Assembly: GCF_047872805.1 (NCBI RefSeq)
Contig: NZ_JBLQUK010000007.1
Span: 112,467-176,466 of the forward strand
Source of the DNA: Erythrobacter sp047872805
GTDB taxonomy: Bacteria > Pseudomonadota > Alphaproteobacteria > Sphingomonadales > Sphingomonadaceae
Direction of reading: 5' to 3'
DNA: 64,000 bases
Under the pieces are notes generated by a model. The model worked only from the letters and a program-made list of their open reading frames with translations. It searched no databases and was not told the origin of the DNA. Below, one piece after another: positions 41,024 to 49,874 of the stretch. The position numbers were made by a program, and so were the translations under genes. How positions within the stretch are numbered: the stretch's first letter is position 1; every line of letters starts with the position of its first letter.

Positions 41024-42739
41024 ATGCTTGATGATCGAACTCCCGCGGCCGAGGATTCCAGCCTGACCGAATGGGACCTGCGCCCGTGGGTGCTGGCGGC
41101 CCTGTTGGCGCTTGCCGGACTGCTTGTTCACATCGCCAGCGACGGCGGCGAACAGGTGCCGTGGCGTATGGCGATCACTGCATCACTGGTGTTCGGCTCG
41201 CTCGCTGCGGCGGTCACGCTTTCGCCCGAGCGCTGGCGTTCCTCCTGCATCTTTGCCGGCGGGGTCGCGCTGGTGATGGCCGGTATTGCCTGGCGCGCGA
41301 CCAGCGCGGGTGAACGCTATGCCGATGAAGGGTTCTGGGTCGCGGCTGGTGTGCTGGCGGTCACTTTGTCGGTGCCGCTGTTTCAGGCCGGATTTCACCG
41401 GCACCGCTGGCGGACCAGTTACAAGGAAACCCATTTCCACGTCTGGACCGATGCGATTACTGCTGCGGGTGCGCTGGCCTTTGTCGGGTTGTCGTGGGCG
41501 CTGATAGCGGTTCTGGCTGAGCTTTTCAGCGCGATCCAGATCGATCTGCTAAAGGATCTGCTCGATCAGGCAGTGTTCGGCTGGGTGTTTTCCGGCGCGG
41601 CCTTTGGCGCGGCACTGGGCGTGCTGCGCAATCAGTTGAAAATCATCGGGACGCTGCAGAATGTGGTGCTGCTGGTGCTGTCGATCCTCGCCGTACCGCT
41701 GGCTATAGCGCTGGCGTTGTTCCTGATTGCGGTGCTGGTGTCGGGCATTGATGTGCTGTGGGAAGCAACCAAAAGCGCCACCCCGATGTTGCTGGCCATT
41801 GCGGTGGGGTGCTTTGTGCTCGCCAATTCGGTCGTGCGCGATGATGACGAACAGGCGAGCCCTTCGCGGCTGCTGCGGATTGCGGGGTTCGTGCTGGCGC
41901 TCGGCATCCTGCCGCTGGCGGTGATGGCCGCGGTTTCGATGGGGACAAGGATTGCGCAGCACGGGCTAAGCCCCGAACGGCTGTGGGCGTTGATCGCGAT
42001 TGCGGTCGCGGTGGCTTACGGGGTCGCTTATTTCGTCTCCGCGCTGCGCGGGCGGCGGGATGGCTGGCGCGGCTATTTGCGCCAGGCGAACCTGCATCTG
42101 GCGGTGGTGACCTGCGTGATTGCGCTTATTCTTGCGTTGCCGATTTTCAATTTCGGCGCGATTTCGGCAGCGAACCAGATTGCGCGGCTCGATTCCGGTG
42201 CGGTCAGCGCGGAGGATTTCGATTATGCCGCGCTGCGCTGGGATTTTGGCGATGCGGGCCGCGCGGCGTTGGCAGAGCTGGCGAAGCGTGAGGGCGAAGT
42301 CGCGACACTCGCCAAGGAAGCGCAGACCCTCGAAAGTCGTCCTTACGGGCGGATCACGACCGGAGAGCGCCGCGAAATAGCGTTCAAGGCCGATCTATCC
42401 GCATTCGATGAAGCCACGGCAAATGCAATCCGTGCGCATTTGCGTGACGAGGTTATCCTCTGCCGGGAAGGATGCCGCGTGGTTCCACTTGGGCAGGTCA
42501 AAAGCGGTCAGCTAATCGCGGTGATGACCAAGTCGGGGTATGGCTCCAACCCGCATCTCCTGCTTGTCAAACCGGGCGCTGCAAAGGCGATCACGCAGCG
42601 TGTGGTGAATGGAAAGCTTATCCACGAATACGAGGGACTGAATGGAACGCCGGACTTTGAAGGCGAGGTCGAACTGCGTCCCTTCACCGGGCAACAGTTA
42701 TTCATCGACGGCAAAGCTGTTGGCGATCCCTTCGAATAG
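41024..42739 (+). CDS. DUF4153 domain multi-pass membrane protein
   Basis: 571 residues from the ATG at 41024 (GGGGG upstream). About eleven transmembrane helices fill residues 20-385, with the DUF4153 pattern HVWTDAITAAGALAFVGLSW. The last ~190 residues are a soluble domain starting around LDSGAVSAEDFDYAALRWDFG, as in other family members, with two nearby cysteines (ILCREGCRVV). The function of DUF4153 proteins is unknown. It lies 60 bases ahead of gatC on the same strand. Confidence 0.85.
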   Translation: MLDDRTPAAEDSSLTEWDLRPWVLAALLALAGLLVHIASDGGEQVPWRMAITASLVFGSLAAAVTLSPERWRSSCIFAGGVALVMAGIAWRATSAGERYADEGFWVAAGVLAVTLSVPLFQAGFHRHRWRTSYKETHFHVWTDAITAAGALAFVGLSWALIAVLAELFSAIQIDLLKDLLDQAVFGWVFSGAAFGAALGVLRNQLKIIGTLQNVVLLVLSILAVPLAIALALFLIAVLVSGIDVLWEATKSATPMLLAIAVGCFVLANSVVRDDDEQASPSRLLRIAGFVLALGILPLAVMAAVSMGTRIAQHGLSPERLWALIAIAVAVAYGVAYFVSALRGRRDGWRGYLRQANLHLAVVTCVIALILALPIFNFGAISAANQIARLDSGAVSAEDFDYAALRWDFGDAGRAALAELAKREGEVATLAKEAQTLESRPYGRITTGERREIAFKADLSAFDEATANAIRAHLRDEVILCREGCRVVPLGQVKSGQLIAVMTKSGYGSNPHLLLVKPGAAKAITQRVVNGKLIHEYEGLNGTPDFEGEVELRPFTGQQLFIDGKAVGDPFE

Positions 42740-42798
42740 GCCAATTCGCGCGCAACTCGCGCTTGAAGGCTCCCCTGCGCGCGGCTAACGCAGCGGAT

Positions 42799-43101
42799 AT
42801 GTCAGTATCCAAACAAGATGTTGCCAAGATCGCGTCGCTGGCGCGGATCAGTATGGGCGACGAAGAACTCGAACGCATGGTGCCCGAACTCAACGGTATC
42901 CTCAATTGGGTCGAACAATTGGGCGAAGTCAATGTCACCGGCGTGGAACCGATGGCGGCGGTGATCCCGAACACGCTGCGGCTGCGCGACGATGTGGTCG
43001 ATGCCGACCCCCTTACCGGCGGCGGGCGACAGGCCGATGTGCTCGCCAACGCTCCTGCGGCCGAACACGGGTTTTTTGGCGTGCCCAAGGTGATCGAATA
43101 A
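42799..43101 (+). CDS. gatC: Asp/Glu-tRNA amidotransferase subunit C
   Basis: 100 residues from the ATG at 42799. GatC features are VAKIASLARISMGDEELERM, NWVEQLGEVNVTGVEPM and the C-terminal FFGVPKVIE. It stabilises the GatA-GatB interface in the enzyme that amidates mischarged Glu-tRNA-Gln and Asp-tRNA-Asn. Its TAA is directly followed by the gatA ATG. Confidence 0.96.
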   Translation: MSVSKQDVAKIASLARISMGDEELERMVPELNGILNWVEQLGEVNVTGVEPMAAVIPNTLRLRDDVVDADPLTGGGRQADVLANAPAAEHGFFGVPKVIE

Positions 43102-44583
43102 ATGACTGACCTGACCAAACTCGGTGTGAAATCCATCCGCGACGGCGTGGCCAGCGGAGATTTCACCGCGCGCGAAGTGGCCGAGGCGTTTAACACGGCG
43201 GTGGCCGAAGCCGCAGCGCTCAACGCCTTCATCGTGACCACTCCCGACCACGCGCTGGCGGCTGCCGATGCGGCGGACAAAGCGCGCGCCGCTGGCGAAC
43301 AACTGGGCGCGATGGCGGGCGTGCCGATTGGCATGAAAGACCTGTTTGCGACGCGCGGTGTGCCGACCACCGCCGCCAGCCACATCCTCGAAGGGTTCGT
43401 GCCGCAATACGAAAGCACCGTTTCGCAGAAATTGTGGAACGCGGGCGCGGGGATGCTGGGCAAACTGAACCTTGATCAGTTCGCCATGGGGTCGTCGAAC
43501 GAAACCAGCTATTTCGGCAATGTCGCCTCCCCCTGGCGCAAGGCAAGCAGCAATGCCGCCATGTCTCCCGGCGGTTCGTCGGGCGGATCGTCGAGCGCGA
43601 TAGCCGCGCGCATTGCGCCTGCGGCAACCGGGACCGACACCGGCGGTTCGATCCGTCAACCTGCCGCCTTTACCGGCATCTGCGGGATCAAGCCGACCTA
43701 TGGCCGGTGCAGCCGCTGGGGCGTCGTCGCCTTCGCCTCCAGCCTCGATCAGGCCGGACCGATGGCACGATCAGTGGAGGATTGCGCGATCATGCTCGGC
43801 GCGATGGCTGGGTTCGATCCCAAGGATGCGACCTCGCTGCAAATGGATGTTCCCGATTGGGAAGCCGCGCTGTCGAGCGACCATCGGGGCAAGCGCGTCG
43901 GTATCCCGCGCGAATACCGCATGGAAGGCACCGATCAGGCGATCCTAGACAGCTGGGAACAGGGCAAGGCGTGGCTCAAGGATGCAGGCGCGACCATCGT
44001 CGATGTCTCGCTGCCCCACACCAAATACGCATTGCCGGCCTATTACATCATCGCCCCAGCAGAGGCGTCGAGCAACCTCGCGCGCTATGACGGGGTGCGA
44101 TACGGCCTGCGCGATCTGCCAAGCGGAGCGGGCCTGCAAGATATGTACGCCGCCACGCGCGCCGCCGGGTTCGGGGACGAGGTCAAGCGCCGCATCCTGA
44201 TCGGCACCTATGTGCTCAGCGCGGGCTTTTACGACGCCTATTACACGCAGGCGCAGAAAGTGCGGGCGCTGGTCGCGCGCGATTTTGAACGGGCGTTCGA
44301 GCAGTGCGACGTGATCCTCGCGCCTACGACGCCGACGGCCTCGTTCCCGCTCGGCAGCCTCAACGATGACCCGCTGACGATGTATCTCAACGATGTCTTC
44401 GCGGTCCCTGCGAGCCTTGCGGGTCTGCCCGCGATGAGCGTGCCTGCGGGCCTTAACCCCGACGGCCTGCCGCTCGGCCTGCAATTGGTGGGCAAGCCGT
44501 TTGACGAACAGGGCGTGCTGAATGCGGGCCTTGCCGTTCAGGAACGCGCCGGGTTCGTAGCTGCGCCGGAGCGGTGGTGGTGA
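43102..44583 (+). CDS. gatA: Asp/Glu-tRNA amidotransferase subunit A
   Basis: 493 residues. An amidase-signature enzyme with the Ser-cisSer-Lys triad: Lys in PIGMKDLFATRG and the serines in SPGGSSGGSSSA and GTDTGGSIRQPAAF. It releases ammonia from glutamine and passes it to GatB. Family ending VGKPFDEQGVLNAG is present. The next gene begins inside its stop codon (GTGA). Confidence 0.97.
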   Translation: MTDLTKLGVKSIRDGVASGDFTAREVAEAFNTAVAEAAALNAFIVTTPDHALAAADAADKARAAGEQLGAMAGVPIGMKDLFATRGVPTTAASHILEGFVPQYESTVSQKLWNAGAGMLGKLNLDQFAMGSSNETSYFGNVASPWRKASSNAAMSPGGSSGGSSSAIAARIAPAATGTDTGGSIRQPAAFTGICGIKPTYGRCSRWGVVAFASSLDQAGPMARSVEDCAIMLGAMAGFDPKDATSLQMDVPDWEAALSSDHRGKRVGIPREYRMEGTDQAILDSWEQGKAWLKDAGATIVDVSLPHTKYALPAYYIIAPAEASSNLARYDGVRYGLRDLPSGAGLQDMYAATRAAGFGDEVKRRILIGTYVLSAGFYDAYYTQAQKVRALVARDFERAFEQCDVILAPTTPTASFPLGSLNDDPLTMYLNDVFAVPASLAGLPAMSVPAGLNPDGLPLGLQLVGKPFDEQGVLNAGLAVQERAGFVAAPERWW

Positions 44584-44951
44584 GCGCGTTTGAATGGGGC
44601 ATTCTTGCTATCGTCGCGGTCGGCTTTGTTGCGCCCGCATGGCTGCTGGCGATCGGTTACCTGATCGCGGCGCGCAAGACCAAGCCTGAAGAACCCAACA
44701 AGCGGTACTTTGCCTATGCCGAACTGCTCAAGTCGCTTCATGCGCAAATGGACGTGAAAACCCGCACCGTGCACAATGGCCCACTGTTCGCCGCGACCGT
44801 GCGCGAATTGGCGAACTACCCCGAATACCGGACGCTCAGTGTGCTTTTTCTCGAAGAGATCACAGTGACAGGCACCAAGAAATTCGACAATGTGGTGCGC
44901 GCAGAATTGAAAGCGGTCGAGGCGGAATTGCTGGAGGTGGCGGGTGGCTGA
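44580..44951 (+). CDS. Small membrane-anchored protein of unknown function between gatA and gatB
   Basis: 123 residues from a GTG overlapping the gatA stop. One N-terminal transmembrane helix (about 5-28) is followed by a soluble alpha/beta region (about 35-120) with charged helices (KRYFAYAELLKSLHAQMD and VVRAELKAVEAELLEVAG). I recognise no family. The overlap with gatA indicates translation; why it sits inside the gat operon is unknown. Confidence 0.7.
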   Translation: MSAFEWGILAIVAVGFVAPAWLLAIGYLIAARKTKPEEPNKRYFAYAELLKSLHAQMDVKTRTVHNGPLFAATVRELANYPEYRTLSVLFLEEITVTGTKKFDNVVRAELKAVEAELLEVAGG

Positions 44952-44987
44952 CCTTACTCCTTTCCCCCCGATCAGCGAGCCAAACCG

Positions 44988-45185
44988 TTGATCGCCGCTA
45001 CCATCTTTCTGGTGATTTTTGTGCTGCTGGGCGGGGTGGTGATGTATCTCTCCAAGACCATCGATCATGGCGAGGCGCGATTTGATGCGAGCGGAAAGGT
45101 AATCCGCGAACCCGCTCCGACATCGCCGGGTGAGGCAAAGCCTGCCCGGCGCATTGAGACAAACAAGGCAGAAACCGATGAGTAA
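44988..45185 (+). CDS. Small single-helix membrane protein upstream of gatB
   Basis: 65 residues if started at the TTG at 44988; a stop lies not far upstream in frame and no ATG is available. It has one N-terminal transmembrane helix (about 3-22) and a Pro/Lys/Glu-rich polar tail (GEAKPARRIETNKAETDE). Its end overlaps the gatB start by 8 bases. No family recognised. The rare start codon makes it less certain than its neighbours. Confidence 0.5.
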   Translation: MIAATIFLVIFVLLGGVVMYLSKTIDHGEARFDASGKVIREPAPTSPGEAKPARRIETNKAETDE

Positions 45186-46686
45186 TTACCGCATCCAGGG
45201 CGCAACCGGCGAATGGGAGGTCGTGATCGGCCTGGAGGTCCATGCGCAGGTCACCTCCAACGCCAAGCTGTTTTCGGGCGCGGCAACCGCGTTCGGGGCG
45301 GAGCCGAACAGCCAGGTCAGCCTTGTCGATGCCGCGATGCCGGGGATGCTGCCCGTGCCCAATCGCGAATGCATCCGTCAGGCGGTGCGCACCGGCATGG
45401 CAATCGAGGCGCAGATCAATGCGTGGAGCCGGTTTGACCGCAAGAATTACTTCTATGCCGACCTGCCGCAGGGATACCAGATCAGCCAGCTTTACCACCC
45501 GATTGTCGGCGAAGGGCAGCTGCTGATCGAGGCCGATGAAAAGGCGGGTATCGCTGAAGACAAGATCATCGGGATTGAGCGGATTCACGTCGAACAGGAC
45601 GCGGGTAAGCTGATGCACGATCAGCACCCGACCATGTCCTATGTTGACCTCAACCGCTCTGGCGTCGCGTTGATGGAAATCGTCTCCAAACCCGACATGC
45701 GCTCCCCCGCAGAAGCCGGGGCTTACGTGCGCAAGCTGCGCGCGATCCTGCGCTATGTCGGATCGTGCGACGGCAATATGGAAGAAGGATCAATGCGCGC
45801 CGACGTCAATGTCAGCGTGCGCCGTCCGGGCGATGAATTTGGCACGCGGACCGAAACGAAGAACGTCAATTCGGTGCGCTTCGTGATGCAGGTGATCGAA
45901 TATGAGGCCAACCGGCAGGTCGATCTGATCGAAGGCGGCGGCACAGTGGTGCAGGAAACGCGGCTGTTTGACGTCGCCACCGGCACCACGCGCACCATGC
46001 GGTCAAAGGAAGATGCGCATGATTATCGCTACTTCCCTGACCCGGACCTGCTGCCGTTGGTGCTGGAGGATGATTTCCTGACAGAATGCCGCGCCAGCCT
46101 GCCCGAACTGCCCGATGCCAAACGCGCGCGGTATGAAACCGAGCTGGGCCTTACCCCCTATAATGCCCGCGAACTGACCGCCGAGGTTGAGACGTTCGCG
46201 CGGTTTGAAACGCTGCTCGCTGCAACCGCCATCGCAATCGGCAAGCCCGAAAACGCAGTCGCCACGCAGGTTGCCAATTGGGCGCTGTCGGTTGCGCCCG
46301 GCGTGATCAAATCGGCGCGAGAGAATTTTGCCGACGAAGCCGATCCGGCGCGCGCCACTGCCGAACGGCAGGCCGCAATCCTCGCCATGCAGGACAAGGG
46401 CGAGATCAGCGGCGGCCAAGCCAAGGAAATTTTTGAACTGGTGCTGCGCAGGGACCGCGAACCGGCGGAAATCGCCGATAGCGAAGGGCTGAAACAGGTC
46501 AGCGACAGTGCCGCGATCGAAACCGCCATCGACGCGATCATGGTCGCCAATATGGACAAGGTCGAAGAATATCGCGGCGGCAAGGACAAGCTGTTCGGCT
46601 TCTTCGTCGGCCAGACGATGAAAGCGATGCAGGGCAAGGCCAATCCGGGCGTAGTGAACCAGATTTTGAAGGACCGGTTGGGGTAA
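45178..46686 (+). CDS. gatB: Asp/Glu-tRNA amidotransferase subunit B
   Basis: 502 residues from the ATG at 45178 with AAGGCAG upstream. GatB landmarks: WEVVIGLEVHAQV, PGMLPVPN, DLPQGYQISQLYHPI, the metal-site region DLNRSGVALMEIVSKPDMRSP, and KEDAHDYRYFPDPDLLPL. The C-terminal helical and YqeY-like domain ends at VNQILKDRLG. It phosphorylates and amidates the mischarged tRNA using ammonia from GatA. Confidence 0.97.
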   Translation: MSNYRIQGATGEWEVVIGLEVHAQVTSNAKLFSGAATAFGAEPNSQVSLVDAAMPGMLPVPNRECIRQAVRTGMAIEAQINAWSRFDRKNYFYADLPQGYQISQLYHPIVGEGQLLIEADEKAGIAEDKIIGIERIHVEQDAGKLMHDQHPTMSYVDLNRSGVALMEIVSKPDMRSPAEAGAYVRKLRAILRYVGSCDGNMEEGSMRADVNVSVRRPGDEFGTRTETKNVNSVRFVMQVIEYEANRQVDLIEGGGTVVQETRLFDVATGTTRTMRSKEDAHDYRYFPDPDLLPLVLEDDFLTECRASLPELPDAKRARYETELGLTPYNARELTAEVETFARFETLLAATAIAIGKPENAVATQVANWALSVAPGVIKSARENFADEADPARATAERQAAILAMQDKGEISGGQAKEIFELVLRRDREPAEIADSEGLKQVSDSAAIETAIDAIMVANMDKVEEYRGGKDKLFGFFVGQTMKAMQGKANPGVVNQILKDRLG

Positions 46687-46756
46687 GCATGGCCAAGAGC
46701 CGGGTCACGCGGGCGACCTGGACCGCACTTGCTACGGCGCGAATAACCGAACGAAA

Positions 46757-46795
46757 AAGCCCGCCGGAGCGTTAACTCCGGCGGGCTTTGTCTTT
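46757..46795. terminator. Bidirectional terminator between gatB and a TonB receptor gene
   Basis: AAGCCCGCCGGAG (46757-46769) and CTCCGGCGGGCTT (46776-46788) form a 13-bp perfect stem. It has T-rich tails on the plus strand (TGTCTTTT) and on the minus strand (TTTTCG), serving convergent gatB and the receptor gene. Confidence 0.88.
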
Positions 46796-46810
46796 TCGTG
46801 ACTCGGCCAA

Positions 46811-49177
46811 TCAATTGCCGAAGCGCGCGGTTACCTGAATGCCGTAGAATTGCGGTTCTGCGGGGATGAAGGTCGGGATCCCGAATGCGCCGCCGGTGTT
46901 GCCAGCGTCGAGGAGATATTCCTCGTCAAAGGCGTTGCGGATGAAGCCAGCGATTTCATAGCGTTCATCGGCAAAGCTGATCCCGGCGCGGGCGTTCACC
47001 AGTGTCACCGAATCCTGCGAAGTGACCGGATTGTTGGGCACTTCGAAGAAAATTTCGCTGCGATGCGTCACGCTGGGGGTGGCGAAGAACCGCATCCCAT
47101 TGCCAAATTCATAATCGACGGTGAAGCCGCCAGACGCCTGAAATTCTGGCTGAAGACGGAAACGAGCGCCGGAGAATTGCGGAGCAAAGCTGTTGTTCTC
47201 GTCAATTCCGCCGTCGATATATCCACCATTGGCAAACACCTGCAGCCAATCGGCGATGTCGATAGCCAGCTCTGCTTCAACCCCCAGATTGCTGGCCTTG
47301 CCTGCGCTTTCAGTGCGGGTTGCGCCGGTCGGATTGCCGTTGGCGTCGAGTTCCTGCACGGTCACCTGGAACCCGTCATAGACCTGATAATAGACGCCGA
47401 TGGCGGCGGACACTGGCCCGCTGGAAAGCTTGATGCCGCCTTCATAGTTCCACACGGTTTCCTCTGGCACCGATTGCAGATTGCGCGCAGCCAGACCTGA
47501 TGCCTCGCGCCGCGCGCTGACCTGCACCACCGGCGAACGGCGGCCCTTGGACAATGTGGCGAACACGTTCACATCGTCGCTGATCCGGTACAGGACGTTG
47601 AAGCGCGGCAGCACCGCCTGAAAGCTGTCATCGGCGGTGAAGGTCTGGCCATTGGTGTCGATCTGGCCGGGGATGAGCGGAGCGCCGCTGAGCACCGCAT
47701 TGGGGATGTCGGCGAAAAAGCCCGATTGGCGATATTCGTCGAGCAGGCGCACACCAGCGGTCAGTTCGAGATTGTCGGTGGCGAGCCAGGTGACATCGCC
47801 GAACACCGAATAGGCTTCGTTGCGGCCCTGATTTTCAAACACCGAAGTGTAAGGGATCGCGGTTGCTGCACCCATCGTCGCAAGGCCGGTGACTGCCGCC
47901 GATGGCACGCTGCCATCCGCCGCGACGCAGGGGATGCCGGGGATGAGCGGCGCACCAAAGATCGAGCTGAGGCATTGCAGAAAGGTGCCTTCTTCGGTCG
48001 AAAAGGGGACGTTCTGGCGGCCTTCCTCGATAAAGGCGTTCCACCCGAAACTGGCGCGCAGGTCCGAGCCATTGTAGCTGAAGCGGCCCTCGTGGCTGAT
48101 TTGCCAGCCATCGGCGATTTCGGTGAATTCAAGGAACGGTGCGGCGGTGCCATCGGCGTCGAACACTTCGGCGCTGTCAAATTCGCGGTAACCGTTGACC
48201 GTGGTGAAGGTCCATTCATCGGCGAACTGATATTCGGCGGTCAGGTTGAGATCGTAAACCTCGCGGTTGAGGCCCAGTTGATCGTCGCCCAGATGCAGCG
48301 CCGAAAACGGCGAGCCGCCGAGATTGGCGTCTTCGAATGCATTGGCTTCGCCGCCCGGTGCGCCTGCAAATGCCGGGAATGTGCCCGAAACGAACGGAGT
48401 TCCGCCATTGCGTTGCTGGTCATAGGTGCCGATCAGATCGACCGTAACATCCGCCGTCGGAGTGTAACGCAGCGAGGCGCGCACGCCGAGCTGGTCCTGC
48501 GCATAAAGCTCTTCTTCCTGGCTGGCGGCGAGGTTTTCGACATAGCCGTCGCGCTGGCGATATTCGAACGCAACGCGCCCGGCGAGCGTGTCCGAACCGG
48601 CGTTGAGGTGGCCGCTTACCACGGTCTGTTCAAAATTGCCGTAGCCGCCGGAGAGCGCGCCGGAAAATCCTTCGCGCGGGCGGGCGGAAACCAGGCTGAT
48701 CGCGCCAACGGCAGAGGCGGTGCCGAACAAGGTCGCTTGCGGGCCCTTGATGACCTCAACCCGTTCAAGATCGTAGATCGCCTGATACGACCCGCGCGAC
48801 CGCGAAATGTCGACGCCGTTGTAATAGAGCGTAACGCGCGGGCCCTGCTGTGCGGAGCCCGAATCCGAGGTGATCCCGCGGATGACAACGCCGGGATTGT
48901 TGGCGCTCTGTTCCTGAATCAGCAATCCGGGAACATAGCTGGAAAGCTCATCAAGATCGGTTACGCCCAGCTCTTCGATCCGGTCGCCGCTGACGGCGGA
49001 AATCGTGATCGGCACGTCCTGCGCGCGCTGTTCGATCTTCTGCGCGGTGACGATGATGGTGTTGCCCGAACTGCCGGTCTCCTGTTCCTCGCTATTGGGC
49101 GCGGTTTGGGCGGCAAGGGGAAAGGCGGGGAGCGCGATGGTGGCGAGCAGGATGCTGCGCAGGAAGGTCGTGTTCAT
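46811..49177 (-). CDS. TonB-dependent outer-membrane receptor
   Basis: 788 residues. A signal peptide (about 1-23, LPLAAQ) precedes a plug domain (about 38-160: IIVTAQKIEQRAQDVPITIS, VVIRGI, then LERVEVIKGPQATLFG). A 22-strand-type barrel ends in GIQVTARFGN. It imports an iron complex, vitamin or other large nutrient using TonB energy; the ligand is not predictable. The plug motif AQKxExxxQDVPITIS is common among sphingomonad receptors. No TonB, regulator or iron gene is adjacent. Similar hairpin terminators flank the gene on both sides. Confidence 0.94.
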   Translation of the reverse strand: MNTTFLRSILLATIALPAFPLAAQTAPNSEEQETGSSGNTIIVTAQKIEQRAQDVPITISAVSGDRIEELGVTDLDELSSYVPGLLIQEQSANNPGVVIRGITSDSGSAQQGPRVTLYYNGVDISRSRGSYQAIYDLERVEVIKGPQATLFGTASAVGAISLVSARPREGFSGALSGGYGNFEQTVVSGHLNAGSDTLAGRVAFEYRQRDGYVENLAASQEEELYAQDQLGVRASLRYTPTADVTVDLIGTYDQQRNGGTPFVSGTFPAFAGAPGGEANAFEDANLGGSPFSALHLGDDQLGLNREVYDLNLTAEYQFADEWTFTTVNGYREFDSAEVFDADGTAAPFLEFTEIADGWQISHEGRFSYNGSDLRASFGWNAFIEEGRQNVPFSTEEGTFLQCLSSIFGAPLIPGIPCVAADGSVPSAAVTGLATMGAATAIPYTSVFENQGRNEAYSVFGDVTWLATDNLELTAGVRLLDEYRQSGFFADIPNAVLSGAPLIPGQIDTNGQTFTADDSFQAVLPRFNVLYRISDDVNVFATLSKGRRSPVVQVSARREASGLAARNLQSVPEETVWNYEGGIKLSSGPVSAAIGVYYQVYDGFQVTVQELDANGNPTGATRTESAGKASNLGVEAELAIDIADWLQVFANGGYIDGGIDENNSFAPQFSGARFRLQPEFQASGGFTVDYEFGNGMRFFATPSVTHRSEIFFEVPNNPVTSQDSVTLVNARAGISFADERYEIAGFIRNAFDEEYLLDAGNTGGAFGIPTFIPAEPQFYGIQVTARFGN

Positions 49178-49310
49178 TTCTGGAGTGCCTTTTTGGGAGG
49201 GGGAAAAGGGAACTCCGCCGCGCTAGGACTGGCGCGTGACAGGCTGGTTGCTGTTTGATTTCAATTGAGTGAAGGCAGAAAAAGGCCGCGAGTTGTTGCA
49301 GTGCAGCAAC

Positions 49311-49349
49311 AAAAAACCCGCCGGAGCAACAGGCTCCGGCGGGTTTTTT
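49311..49349 (-). terminator. Terminator of the 99-residue protein gene
   Basis: AAAAAACCCGCCGGAGC (49311-49327) and GCTCCGGCGGGTTTTTT (49333-49349) are perfectly complementary with a 5-base loop. The minus-strand T run ends the gene at 49371. The same hairpin lies upstream of the TonB receptor, insulating it. Confidence 0.92.
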
Positions 49350-49370
49350 GCTGTCAGATTATTGCTGGGG

Positions 49371-49670
49371 TCAGGCGCGCGTGCCCGACACCGGCATGGC
49401 ACCGAAGGCGCCAGCATTGACGCTGCCGGTCAGCGTGTCGCCGTCGATGGTCGCTTGGCATTCGAGCGTCATCGGCATCGGCACGACCATGTTCATTTTC
49501 CAGGTCAGCGTGTTGCCATCGACCTTGCCGTCTTCGACATCCATCGAACCCATGCCGCCGGCCATGTTGCCCGAAAAAGTGCCGTCGCCATTGTCTTCAA
49601 CGGTGAAAGTGCCTGCCTGATCGCCCATTGGGCTTTTGACGGTGGTGTTATACGTTCCTGCTACGGACAT
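49371..49670 (-). CDS. Small Met-rich beta-type protein of unknown function
   Basis: 99 residues with GGGAGA upstream of the ATG and a perfect terminator behind, so it is a well-formed single-gene unit. The sequence is a series of short strands with Gly/Asp/Asn turns (VEDNGDGTFSGNM, VDGNTLTWKMNM) and is unusually rich in methionine. There is no signal peptide and one cysteine. I do not recognise a named family; it reads like a small cytoplasmic beta-barrel or sandwich. Confidence 0.75.
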   Translation of the reverse strand: MSVAGTYNTTVKSPMGDQAGTFTVEDNGDGTFSGNMAGGMGSMDVEDGKVDGNTLTWKMNMVVPMPMTLECQATIDGDTLTGSVNAGAFGAMPVSGTRA

Positions 49671-49773
49671 GTTGTGTCTCCCATTCTATGCGTGCGCCAA
49701 TGCCCGCTCAGACGCTGGCTCGGCTGCGGTTCTTACACGTCATTCGAGGGGGTTCAACCTCAAACGGGCGAAC

Positions 49774-49813
49774 AAGAAACGGGCGGGTGCTGCGATGATG
49801 CAGCCCCCGCCCG
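49774..49813 (-). terminator. Rho-independent terminator of the M16 protease gene
   Basis: On the minus strand CGGGCGGGGGCTGC (49813-49800) pairs with GCAGCACCCGCCCG (49793-49780), with one mismatch, followed by TTTCTT. It lies about 60 bases after the protease stop. Confidence 0.75.
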
Positions 49814-49874
49814 GATTATTTCCCGCGACCTTTGCAAGCCGTAACGTAAGCGCGCAATGCGCGTCGCTGCGGGG

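Noticed and set aside
47726..49258. 510-codon plus-strand frame opposite the first TonB receptor
   Set aside because: Antisense shadow; the receptor plug and barrel motifs read on the minus strand.
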